Origin: Desulfuromonadales bacterium
GTDB lineage: Bacteria > Desulfobacterota > Desulfuromonadia > Desulfuromonadales > JAGXHI01
DNA: 33,416 nucleotides
Direction: 5' to 3'
Assembly: GCA_024636295.1 (NCBI GenBank)
Contig: JAGXHI010000034.1
Location: forward strand, 1-33,416
Under the pieces are notes generated by a model. The model was given only the letters and a program-made list of their open reading frames with translations. It did not search any database and was not told the origin of the DNA. Position numbers and translations under genes: made by a program. Below, piece by piece: positions 13,382 to 19,916 of the stretch. How positions within the stretch are numbered: the stretch's first letter is position 1; every line of letters starts with the position of its first letter.

Positions 13382-13645
13382 TTAATGAGAATTCGGCTGT
13401 TGTAGCGTGGCATCATGAGAACACCCGTCGTCGCAGCCGTCCTCCATTGCCACAAGCAGGCCCTCGGTGCGCATCCGCCTGATAATCAGGCGCGCGTTGC
13501 TCGCCCGCTGACTGAATCCCCGCTCGTTCCTCAAGATCATGTCCAGCTGACGGCGATCCTTAAAACCGCACTGCCGCGCAAACTCCTGCACGCTGCCGTA
13601 TTTCTCCCGAATGTTCAGCCGGGTCTCCGCCGCGTCAATTTTCAT
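13382..13645 (-). CDS. Small Cro-like DNA-binding regulator
   Basis: An 87-residue protein with TRLNIREKYGSVQEFARQCG then DRRQLDMILRNERG (about 8-43). This is a short HTH like those of phage proteins that read 'Lni..kyGSv.eFARqcG'. The C-terminus is Asp/Cys-rich (EDGCDDGCSHD). AAGAGAGG lies 11 bases before the ATG. It is the first clear gene of the minus-strand early unit, so it is the Cro counterpart of the repressor at 14,647 by position. That role is inferred. Confidence 0.62.
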   Translation of the reverse strand: MKIDAAETRLNIREKYGSVQEFARQCGFKDRRQLDMILRNERGFSQRASNARLIIRRMRTEGLLVAMEDGCDDGCSHDATLQQPNSH

Positions 13646-13660
13646 TTGTCTCTACCTCTC

Positions 13661-13690
13661 TTGATCTGTTATGTTCTTAAACGTTGTTAT
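13661..13690 (+). promoter_or_regulatory. Candidate divergent control region with repeated TGTTAT boxes
   Basis: TTGATC (13661-13666) and TGTTAT (13685-13690) with an 18-bp spacer could form a plus-strand promoter for the gene at 13,716. TGTTATG (13667-13673) and TGTTATT (13685-13691) are direct repeats 18 bp apart, suitable for a small repressor. The region is also the leader of the minus-strand Cro-like gene. The sequence match is moderate. Confidence 0.35.
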
Positions 13691-13715
13691 TTATCTATCT
13701 CTGGAAGGGGCGATC

Positions 13716-13910
13716 ATGAGCCTTGCCGACCTCGTCAAGATCGACTGTTCGAATTGCGGCCATGAAGTCAAGAAACCGCTCACTTGGTTTAAGCACCACC
13801 CGCGTCCGTGCCCCCACTGCGGGGCGTTGATCGACGGTAAGCAGCTCGCCAGGTCCGTCGAGGCTGCCGATAAACAGATCGATTCGCTCTTTAAGGGCCT
13901 CAAGCCTTGA
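13716..13910 (+). CDS. Small zinc-ribbon protein, plus strand
   Basis: A 64-residue protein with CSNCGHEVKKPLTWFKHHPR and CPHCGALIDGKQ. The two CxxC knuckles at about 10-13 and 32-35 form a rubredoxin-like zinc ribbon, followed by a C-terminal helix. AGGGG lies 5-6 bases before the ATG. A 95-residue minus-strand frame (13,695-13,982) covers the same region but is less convincing. Function is unknown. Confidence 0.62.
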   Translation: MSLADLVKIDCSNCGHEVKKPLTWFKHHPRPCPHCGALIDGKQLARSVEAADKQIDSLFKGLKP

Positions 13911-14012
13911 AAGCGCGACCAGCTCCGAAAGCAGCGGATTGATCTGGTCATCGACTTCGATTTTTATCGACGTATTCGACATGCCGTTCACTCACTTTGC
14001 CAAGGGGGAAAC

Positions 14013-14252
14013 ATGACCAACCGCGACATCTACTGCATCATTCTCAGTGAGGCCTCTGGAAAGCCGCGAAGCGAAGTAGAGGCCCTTGTGGAAGCCATGA
14101 CGGGTATTGCCGGGCGAGGCAACCTTGACGTCGAATTGCCCGACGCCAAGGCTCAGACGCTTCTCGCCGATCTCAGGAAAGAGCTCCCCGGCATCCGCCT
14201 TTGGCTGGAGCAGGGCGCGTCGATGGCCCGCAAGGATTGGGGTCTGCCGTAA
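14013..14252 (+). CDS. Small phage protein, plus strand, unknown function
   Basis: A 79-residue helical protein starting MTNRDIYCIILSEASGKPRS and ending KDWGLP. AAGGGGGAAAC directly precedes the ATG, one of the best ribosome-binding sites in the area. It lies between the zinc-ribbon gene and the repressor on the same strand. Its 3' part overlaps a weak minus-strand frame at 14,173-14,337. No family is recognised. Confidence 0.6.
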   Translation: MTNRDIYCIILSEASGKPRSEVEALVEAMTGIAGRGNLDVELPDAKAQTLLADLRKELPGIRLWLEQGASMARKDWGLP

Positions 14253-14337
14253 GGACCGCGCCCATGACTCTCTGAGCGGCGCTGATCGATTCGGAGCTGC
14301 TGAAAACCTCTTTCAGGAATGCGTTCCATGCGTTCAT
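14173..14337 (-). CDS. Possible short phage protein (low confidence)
   Basis: A 54-residue frame starting MNAWNAFLKEVFSSSESISA, with GGAGACG 6 bases before its ATG. The first 35 residues read naturally, the rest less so, and the end overlaps the better supported plus-strand gene at 14,013. It may be a decayed remnant of a minus-strand early gene reading from the promoter at 14,586. Confidence 0.3.
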   Translation of the reverse strand: MNAWNAFLKEVFSSSESISAAQRVMGAVLTADPNPCGPSTRPAPAKGGCRGALS

Positions 14338-14376
14338 GATCGTCTCCGTGGCTAGATGTTTTCGTGGACAAAAGCA

Positions 14377-14535
14377 TCACCGATATAGGTGAGATACGTA
14401 AGGCGGCCCTTCACAGTGCCCGTGCTCATTTAAAAAAGACCCTAAGCGCCCTCCGCGGCGGGTGTCCCGGATGATCAGATCCACAATCCAGCGGGCCATC
14501 CGTGCCTCGATGCGTTGTCTGATGGTTAAGGTCAT
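14377..14535 (-). CDS. Possible first minus-strand early gene (52 aa)
   Basis: The frame starts MTLTIRQRIEARMARWIVDL and continues IIRDTRRGGRLG, then a less ordered tail. AAGGAAAA lies 7-8 bases before the ATG. It is the first frame after the minus-strand promoter facing away from the repressor gene. A second tiny frame (25 codons, ATG at about 14429) overlaps its end. These could be remnants or a true leader gene. Confidence 0.4.
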   Translation of the reverse strand: MTLTIRQRIEARMARWIVDLIIRDTRRGGRLGSFLNEHGHCEGPPYVSHLYR

Positions 14536-14585
14536 GAGCCGTTTTCCTTTTTAGAAAATTAGAAGTTTCTCTATTGGATGTAGGT

Positions 14586-14639
14586 ACAATAATACGAGTT
14601 CGTAAGTCTGTCAACGGTAAAAATTACTAATTCGAAAGT
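14586..14639 (-). promoter_or_regulatory. Leftward early promoter and operator-like palindromes beside the repressor
   Basis: On the minus strand, TTGACA (14609-14614), a 17-bp spacer and TATTGT (14586-14591) form a near-consensus sigma-70 promoter reading into the early genes. Between -35 and -10 lies TACGA-GT-TCGTA (14593-14604), a palindrome. A second operator-like element, ACTAATTCGAAAGT (14626-14639), sits just upstream of the repressor start. Repressor binding here would block early transcription. The promoter is seen directly; the operator role is inferred. Confidence 0.6.
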
Positions 14640-14646
14640 TTTTTAA

Positions 14647-15066
14647 TTGAGTATTGCCGAGCGATTACAAAAAGCCTTGTCTGACAAAGGCTTAAGCCCT
14701 GCCGAGCTCTCCAGGCGGGCAGGGGTCCCTCAGCCCCGACTGTCCCAGATTTTGAGTGGGAAAACGCCCAATCCAAGATGGGATACGATTTCGAAACTTT
14801 CGGTCCACCTCGGGGTTCCTGCGGAGTGGTTATTTTCGGGTAAAGAAGATACGTTCATCGCACCACAACCTACAGTGCAGGAAACGTCTACTGATTATCT
14901 CAAGCAGAAAGACCGAAGGCTTCGGGAGTTGGTCTTTATTTTTGAGCGACTGCCAGATGATGATCGAGACAGCTTGCTCAAAGCTGCCCGGGGGTTGGCG
15001 CTGGTGAACGAGTCGCGGGAAAACGGCGAAGGGGGCTCAAACTCGACGGAGATGAACTCCGCATAG
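14647..15066 (+). CDS. CI-like XRE-family repressor without a cleavage domain
   Basis: A 139-residue protein with an N-terminal XRE helix-turn-helix (about 3-65, with LSPAELSRRAGVPQPRLSQI and LGVPAEWLFSG). A linker and a C-terminal helical, acidic part follow. There is no S24 peptidase domain (no Ser/Lys dyad region), so RecA-driven self-cleavage is unlikely; induction would need an antirepressor or another route. The start is TTG at 14647, and no Shine-Dalgarno sequence precedes it, so the message may be leaderless or start further inside. Operator-like palindromes lie immediately upstream. Confidence 0.78.
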   Translation: MSIAERLQKALSDKGLSPAELSRRAGVPQPRLSQILSGKTPNPRWDTISKLSVHLGVPAEWLFSGKEDTFIAPQPTVQETSTDYLKQKDRRLRELVFIFERLPDDDRDSLLKAARGLALVNESRENGEGGSNSTEMNSA

Positions 15067-15165
15067 AGATGAGGCGGCTTGGATGGAAAATCATTTGCTG
15101 ATATGGCGGGTGCCATGGAGGGCATCACTGTTCTGACTGACTTTTAAAATCGAGAGGAGGATGGC

Positions 15166-15474
15166 GTGAGATTAATTATTGTTTTGACATTCACCGCAGC
15201 TTTGGTCGGCTGCGCGTCACTGTATGAGCCGATGATGCCGATCTATAGTCTGAACCCATCTGTAAGCCCGGATGGCGACAAAAAGTTTAACTTTGTCATC
15301 ACCGAAAATCACTCTGCATACGATAGTGGCTCCCCAAATGAGGCGGAGAAATTAAGAGTGGCCTTCTTAGAAAGCGAGCTGGGGCGGCAGCACTTGTGCC
15401 AGAACGGATACATTATAGAGAAAAGATATTCCACTACTAATGGCTTTCTGGTCTACGATGGCGTCTGTAGGTAG
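15166..15474 (+). CDS. Prophage lipoprotein 1 (lysogeny block)
   Basis: A 102-residue product with a short signal peptide and lipobox LVGC (Cys16), so it should be lipidated and sorted to the outer membrane (residue +2 is Ala, not Asp). The mature part has no recognised domain; it has two further cysteines near the end (HLCQNG, GVCR), which could form a disulfide. The start is GTG at 15166, with GAGGAGG 6 bases upstream. It begins a run of plus-strand genes for envelope proteins between repressor and integrase, a usual place for genes expressed by the lysogen. Confidence 0.7.
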   Translation: MRLIIVLTFTAALVGCASLYEPMMPIYSLNPSVSPDGDKKFNFVITENHSAYDSGSPNEAEKLRVAFLESELGRQHLCQNGYIIEKRYSTTNGFLVYDGVCR

Positions 15475-15496
15475 ATTTTTGCAGGAGGGATTGAAT

Positions 15497-16228
15497 ATGA
15501 GATTTCTTATTTTAGGTATTTTGGGCGCCACGCTGATTGGATGTGCGGCCCAAAACATACCCGTCAGAGCAAACCTTAATGACTTTGTGGTCATGGGCGC
15601 CGAAACAAACTCAAAGCAGCCTATCCACGTGGCTTATTCCTCTGATGTTGAGGGCGGCAAAATTATCCCACGGCTGGAGGGTGGTGCGACCCTGCCGGAG
15701 GGGCACAGTCACCCAGGGTTTATGGTCGACGAGCCAGATCTACTAAAGAAAATGATTGACGAATATATATCAATCAATATGGGCGCGATAACAGATGGCT
15801 TAGGTAAGCGAATCAGGCGGATAAGGAAAGATGCTGGGCTGAACCAGAGGGATCTCGGTTTGCTCCTAGGCGTTGGGATTACAGCTATTTCCGATTACGA
15901 AACAGGAAATACCAGCCCAAGCCCTGAAAGCCTCGCCAAAATAGCCGAACTCGGTAAAGTCAGTCTTGATTGGCTCATCACCGGCCGGGAAGATAAGGGC
16001 CACGGGCATATCAATGACCAGGACCCTAATTATAAGAGGGCGGGCGCGATTGATCGTGAGCTGCTGCGGCTGGTGATCGAAGGCGTCGAGCAGGGGACCA
16101 AAGAAGCGCAGGTCACGCTCCCCCCAGAGAAAAAAGCGGAGCTGGTCCTGATGCTCTGCGATCTGTACGCCGAAGAAAAACAGGTAGATATGGCGACGGT
16201 TTTGAAATTGATTCGATTGGCGGCTTGA
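15497..16228 (+). CDS. Lipoprotein fused in frame to an XRE repressor-like domain
   Basis: A 243-residue frame. Residues 1-16 are a signal peptide and lipobox (LIGC, Cys16) and about 17-93 are a lipoprotein-type domain (PRLEGGATLPEGHSHPGF). From Met95 onwards it is a typical cytoplasmic XRE helix-turn-helix protein (KRIRRIRKDAGLNQRDLGLL, SPESLAKIAELGKVSLDWLI) plus a helical tail. AGGAGGG lies 7 bases before the ATG at 15497. The two halves cannot both work in one exported protein. Either two genes were joined by a deletion, or the HTH part is made from an internal start at 15779 (no good Shine-Dalgarno sequence seen). Assembly error is a third possibility. Confidence 0.65.
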   Translation: MRFLILGILGATLIGCAAQNIPVRANLNDFVVMGAETNSKQPIHVAYSSDVEGGKIIPRLEGGATLPEGHSHPGFMVDEPDLLKKMIDEYISINMGAITDGLGKRIRRIRKDAGLNQRDLGLLLGVGITAISDYETGNTSPSPESLAKIAELGKVSLDWLITGREDKGHGHINDQDPNYKRAGAIDRELLRLVIEGVEQGTKEAQVTLPPEKKAELVLMLCDLYAEEKQVDMATVLKLIRLAA

Positions 16229-16265
16229 CCTGATTCCACTTAATGACTTCATCAGGAGGGGCGGT

Positions 16266-17216
16266 TTGGAATTCACTGCAAGTCATCAAATTTATTATTC
16301 TACAAAAAACCCAATCCCCATTTCCCAGGTTGCAGAATCACTTCTTGCCCTTGAACGGATCATCCAGAGATCACCCATCGTTCTTGAGAAGCTCTTTGAT
16401 GGCGTCAAAATCCAAAAAATCCATGCCTATGTCGAACGAATAGAATCAGGTAGCCTTACTGAACGAATTATTGTAAGATTTTTATTCGGTTCTCAGGAGA
16501 AGTTCGATGATTTTGTCGACAAGGTGAGTAAGGGGGCAGGCATGGAAAAGCTGAGAGAGACACCCATATTTCCAATTATAATAATGGGCATTGTACTGTC
16601 TGGGGCAATGATAGCCCACGACAATTGGGGCGGGCCTCCGGAGAACAGGACAGTCATTGAGGCAAACAATAATACAATCATAAATCTGGGTGCCGGCATG
16701 GTGGACATGGATCCGGTCACCTTTCGCGCTATCGTCGAAACTGCTGTGAGCAACAGGGCAGACCTTGCGAGAGACACTGTCAAAATAATTCGCCCGGCAA
16801 AGTCGGACAAAGACTCCAACATTGTCTTTGATGATATTCCCGAGCTGACTTTGGCATCAGAGACGATTCGCGCGATTCCGACTTATCTCAAGGATGACAT
16901 TTCGGATGAATCAATCAGTGATTATGAAAAAGTCGAAATTGAAATTAGAGCCATAGACCTCGACAGCCTGAAGAGGGGATGGGCTGTAAAAATTCCCGCA
17001 GTCCACGAGAAGCGCATCCCTCTGCAGATTGATAAAAGCATTGATCCAGAAATTCTGATTGGTAAAAAGTTCTTTAAAGGCGACGTTACGGTTATTTTTA
17101 AAAAGGACGCTCAAGGAAGCGACATCCCCGAAAAGGGTTTTTTGCGGCGGCTGCACCCTGATGAGGAAAACCCTCCCGACCGCAAAAAGGTTTTGAGAAA
17201 AATAACACTTGATTGA
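16266..17216 (+). CDS. Membrane protein of unknown function (lysogeny block)
   Basis: A 316-residue protein, starting with TTG after AGGAGGGG. An N-terminal soluble region (about 1-98) precedes one transmembrane segment (FPIIIMGIVLSGAMIAH, about 100-117) and a long hydrophilic C-terminal region rich in charged and beta-type sequence. No signal peptide is seen, so it is probably a bitopic inner-membrane protein. Proteins of this design near phage repressors can serve in superinfection exclusion; that is only a positional guess. The frame ends 6 bases before the next likely ATG. Confidence 0.65.
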   Translation: MEFTASHQIYYSTKNPIPISQVAESLLALERIIQRSPIVLEKLFDGVKIQKIHAYVERIESGSLTERIIVRFLFGSQEKFDDFVDKVSKGAGMEKLRETPIFPIIIMGIVLSGAMIAHDNWGGPPENRTVIEANNNTIINLGAGMVDMDPVTFRAIVETAVSNRADLARDTVKIIRPAKSDKDSNIVFDDIPELTLASETIRAIPTYLKDDISDESISDYEKVEIEIRAIDLDSLKRGWAVKIPAVHEKRIPLQIDKSIDPEILIGKKFFKGDVTVIFKKDAQGSDIPEKGFLRRLHPDEENPPDRKKVLRKITLD

Positions 17217-17221
17217 ATCGA

Positions 17222-17782
17222 ATGGAGGGGCAAGTGTCTGAGGCATTCACTCGGAAAAGGGAAGAAATAGCACGATTCATTAGAAACGCCGCCAACCCAA
17301 GCAGCACGGACTCCTGCACCGACTGCGGCAAGAGAATCAGCATCCTTAAAAACCTGCTGATCATCGCCCTGATCGGCACCATGTTCCCCCACGCAGGCCT
17401 CAACGCCTTCACCTCCATTGCCACAGCCATCCTCTTTCTGCTTCTATTCACCTTCCACTTCCGAAATCCCGGCCGACTATCTCGAAAGTTCGCGGCCGCT
17501 ACCCTGCTGCTGCTATCCGCCTCGGTCTTCTCCGGCTGCTCACCACTTGTGGTCAGTGATAACCCCGAAGTGATCCAGCTCTGTGAAAGCCGATACGATG
17601 CCAGCGGCGAGACCTGCCGTTTCGGAATCTCCCGGGGAGTTCGCGTGTTGGGGATCCCCGTCATCCGCGCCTCTATCGAAGACGCTAAACTTCAGGGCGG
17701 CATCTCAGAGGCCTTCGTCACCGAATTGATATACGGAAACGGCCTGGTCAGTGTGGACCAGGTGCGGGTTTATGGGAGCTGA
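17222..17782 (+). CDS. Membrane protein with TRL-like C-terminal domain
   Basis: A 186-residue frame from the ATG at 17222 (a TTG at 17213 is also in frame). An N-terminal cytoplasmic stretch with CTDC is followed by two hydrophobic segments (LKNLLIIALIGTMF; AFTSIATAILFLLLFTFHF), then AAATLLLLSASVFSGC, which looks like a lipoprotein signal and lipobox in the middle of the protein. The C-terminal ~75 residues (ASIEDAKLQGGISEAFVTEL, ending VDQVRVYGS) resemble the TRL-like family of small envelope proteins. It looks like a TRL-type lipoprotein joined to an N-terminal membrane part, or two overlapping products. Confidence 0.58.
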   Translation: MEGQVSEAFTRKREEIARFIRNAANPSSTDSCTDCGKRISILKNLLIIALIGTMFPHAGLNAFTSIATAILFLLLFTFHFRNPGRLSRKFAAATLLLLSASVFSGCSPLVVSDNPEVIQLCESRYDASGETCRFGISRGVRVLGIPVIRASIEDAKLQGGISEAFVTELIYGNGLVSVDQVRVYGS

Positions 17783-17800
17783 AATTAAAGGAGGCAGGGT

Positions 17801-18133
17801 ATGAGAATTTTTGTCCTGATAATTACACTGGTCCTTTCCGGATGCTTTGCTCCTCTGAATATTCCTGATACCACACCTATTCACGAAACTAGGATTTTAC
17901 TCGTAGCCGAGACCGTCGACATCGGGCGGCAGACCGTTTATGAGGACCAGGAACTGAAACATTACAAAGTCGATGGCCAGGACGTTTACTGCTCTGAACT
18001 GTACAGCTTAGATCTGAAAGCCTTCCGGTGCTTCGGAGGGGAGATGCCTGAACTTACCACAGGCATGGATCCGCTATCCTTTGAGAAAATACCTCTGGAG
18101 CGGCCCATTCTGGTGAAAACAGTTTCAAAATAG
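17801..18133 (+). CDS. Prophage lipoprotein 2
   Basis: A 110-residue lipoprotein with signal peptide and lipobox LSGC (Cys15). The mature part reads HETRILLVAETVDIGRQTVY and has two further cysteines (VYCSEL, RCFGGE) that may pair in the periplasm. AAAGGAGG lies 9 bases before the ATG. The next lipoprotein gene starts 9 bases after its stop. No domain family is recognised. Confidence 0.7.
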   Translation: MRIFVLIITLVLSGCFAPLNIPDTTPIHETRILLVAETVDIGRQTVYEDQELKHYKVDGQDVYCSELYSLDLKAFRCFGGEMPELTTGMDPLSFEKIPLERPILVKTVSK

Positions 18134-18142
18134 GAGGTGAAA

Positions 18143-18496
18143 ATGTTTGGAGGCGAAAGGCTTAAACTACTTGTCGGGTGTTTTCTTTTTTTATTGACCG
18201 TGGCCTGCGCGCCAGCCGGCGGAATCAGGCCCACCATGTTCTCCATGCCGCCTACCTATCTGTCCAGTTTCCCTCTCAACCAACTGACAGAGACTGAAAT
18301 GATGGTCAAAGCCGGACCGCCTGACGATGTCATCACTTATGGCGGCAAAAGGGCCCTTGTCTATCGCTTCGGCGAAATGGCAGGGAAAAGATCCTTTACT
18401 TTTCTGCTTGATGAGGACCTGATCGTCGATGTCGTCTACAACGACAACGGACCGTACAATGGAACCACTGCCCAGCAGTATCAAAGCACGAAATAA
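18143..18496 (+). CDS. Prophage lipoprotein 3, BamE/SmpA-like style
   Basis: A 117-residue lipoprotein with lipobox TVAC (Cys22-23 region). The mature part contains LTETEMMVKAGPPDDVITYG followed by KRALVYRF and a C-terminal FLLDEDLIVDVVY, the 'small alpha-beta lipoprotein' pattern of SmpA/BamE-like proteins. AGGAGG lies 6 bases before the ATG at 18143. It is the last gene before the integrase. Role at the outer membrane is inferred. Confidence 0.68.
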   Translation: MFGGERLKLLVGCFLFLLTVACAPAGGIRPTMFSMPPTYLSSFPLNQLTETEMMVKAGPPDDVITYGGKRALVYRFGEMAGKRSFTFLLDEDLIVDVVYNDNGPYNGTTAQQYQSTK

Positions 18497-18535
18497 ACCC
18501 GGCGCATCGAAGCAGGCAGCGCCCGAGGTAAACCC

Positions 18536-19669
18536 ATGGCAGTCAACCCCTACAAAGACAAAAAGACCGGCGAGATTGAACCGGGCGTGTGGATCATCGA
18601 CTGGTGGCCCCTGGGGCGCAACGGGCCGCGCCGACAGAGGCGGTATTACGGCACGGAAAAAGAAGCCTTCGTCTACTGGATGGACAAGGTCCGCTCCTCG
18701 AAGCGCCAGATCAACACCGTCAACCCCCGGGTGCTCGACGTGCTGCCCGCCTGGATGGCCGAATACAAAAACGACCACCTGCCCCGCACCGTGGGCGACA
18801 TGCAGCAGTGCATGCCCGTGCTGATCAAGTTCTTCGGCAAGCTCTTCTTTGCCGAGCTGGTCCCGGCCACGCTCGAAGAGTACAAGCGGCTGCGCCTGGA
18901 GGCCGAGGCCTATCCCGAGCGCAAAAAAGACCCCGACAAGCCCAGGCGCACGGTCAAGCCCCGCACCATCAATAAAGAGCTCTCCTACCTCGCCGCGTTT
19001 CTGCGCTGGGCGTATGAGAGCGGCCACTGCGCCGAGCTCATCCGCCCCAAGCGATTCCCCGCCAAGATGACCCGTTCGCCCAAGGTCCGGATCCCCTCGG
19101 CCGAGGCGCTGGCCCGGCTCATCGAGACGATCGAGGACCACTACCGGCCCATCTGTCTGCTCATGTTCCACGGCGGCCTGCGCGTGCACGAGGCCCTCAA
19201 CATCCGCGGCGCCTGGGTGCGTCTCGATCACAACATCATCCACGTTACCGGCAAGGGCATGAAAGAGCGCATCGTCCCGATCATGTCCGATCCCCTGCGC
19301 CAGGCGCTGAAGACCGCCCTCGAGGCGAGGCCCGAAGGCTACCTCTTTATCAACCCCAAAACAGAAAAACCCTACCGCGACATAAAAAAAGCGCTCAAAA
19401 GAGCCGCCAAGGCCGCCGGGGTCCCCGAGCACGTCCACCACCACCTGCTGCGCCACAGCTTCGGAACCTACGCCCTCGACGCCGGCATCGGCATCCGCCA
19501 GGTGCAGGAGTACATGGGCCACAGCTCCATCACAACCACCGAGAAATACGTGCAGTTTCTCGCCCATCGTCGCACCGAAGACGCCGCCAAATTCAACGCC
19601 CGATTCGGCGTCAACCAAAACCCCACATCTACAGCCGATAATCCCAAAGACCCCAACCCATCGGAATAA
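18536..19669 (+). CDS. int: Prophage integrase (tyrosine recombinase)
   Basis: A 377-residue integrase. An N-terminal arm-binding part has WWPLGRNGPRRQRRYYGTEK; the core-binding SAM-like domain lies at about 75-165. The catalytic domain has R216 (FHGGLRVHEAL), K240 (VTGKGMKER), H303 and R306 (HHLLRHSFGT), H329 (YMGHSSI) and Y338 (TTEKYVQF). All are present, so it should be active. It ends 27 bases before the tRNA-derived attachment site, as expected for phages that insert at tRNA 3' ends. It lacks the IntI insert, which separates it from the integron enzyme at 997-1,992. Confidence 0.92.
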   Translation: MAVNPYKDKKTGEIEPGVWIIDWWPLGRNGPRRQRRYYGTEKEAFVYWMDKVRSSKRQINTVNPRVLDVLPAWMAEYKNDHLPRTVGDMQQCMPVLIKFFGKLFFAELVPATLEEYKRLRLEAEAYPERKKDPDKPRRTVKPRTINKELSYLAAFLRWAYESGHCAELIRPKRFPAKMTRSPKVRIPSAEALARLIETIEDHYRPICLLMFHGGLRVHEALNIRGAWVRLDHNIIHVTGKGMKERIVPIMSDPLRQALKTALEARPEGYLFINPKTEKPYRDIKKALKRAAKAAGVPEHVHHHLLRHSFGTYALDAGIGIRQVQEYMGHSSITTTEKYVQFLAHRRTEDAAKFNARFGVNQNPTSTADNPKDPNPSE

Positions 19670-19695
19670 AAGAGGATTCAGACACTCCCCTTAAA

Positions 19696-19740
19696 CTTCT
19701 AATCCGTAGGTCGAGGGTTCAAATCCTTCCTGGCGTGCCA
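19696..19740 (+). other. Attachment site: 3' part of a tRNA-Arg(TCT) gene
   Basis: The sequence holds the anticodon loop CTTCTAA (19696-19702; anticodon TCT), the 3' anticodon strand, variable loop, T-arm (GAGGG-TTCAAAT-CCTTC), acceptor strand and an encoded CCA (19738-19740). The bases before it (TTAAA) cannot pair with TCCGT, so the tRNA is not intact here. The 5' half should be at the other prophage end. This marks the prophage-chromosome junction, with identity starting in or near the anticodon loop. Confidence 0.85.
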
Positions 19741-19748
19741 GCAAAAAC

Positions 19749-19782
19749 AAAAGGTTACAGCTATTTAGCTGTAACCTTTTTT
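19749..19782. terminator. Strong bidirectional terminator after the tRNA-Arg end
   Basis: AAAAGGTTACAGCTA and TAGCTGTAACCTTTT are perfect 15-base arms around TT, followed by more T. It is probably the original terminator of the tRNA gene, and it also insulates prophage from chromosome. Confidence 0.88.
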
Positions 19783-19837
19783 GCATAAGAGCGGTTATAA
19801 AAGGCCCCTGTTTGTTTTGTTTTGAGGTTCTAATTTC

Positions 19838-19866
19838 TTGACAGAGATGAATACAGCTATTATTGT
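19838..19866 (+). promoter_or_regulatory. Sigma-70 promoter of the alcohol dehydrogenase gene
   Basis: TTGACA (19838-19843), a 17-bp spacer and TATTGT (19861-19866) lie about 50 bases before the start codon. The match to consensus is very good. Confidence 0.75.
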
Positions 19867-19916
19867 GCCATAATAATCTCTAATAAAGGCTTGTGTTTGA
19901 GAAAGGGGAATTCCTC

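Noticed and set aside
13695..13982. A 95-codon minus-strand gene (MSNTSIKIEVDDQINPLLSE)
   Set aside because: The first 40 residues look natural, but the ribosome-binding site is weak and two thirds is antisense to the better supported zinc-ribbon gene. It may be a remnant.
18191..19618. A 475-codon minus-strand frame
   Set aside because: Antisense of the integrase and lipoprotein genes, kept open by GC-rich codon bias; unnatural composition.
19660..19740. Complete tRNA gene
   Set aside because: The 5' half is absent: the bases before the anticodon loop cannot pair with the 3' anticodon strand.
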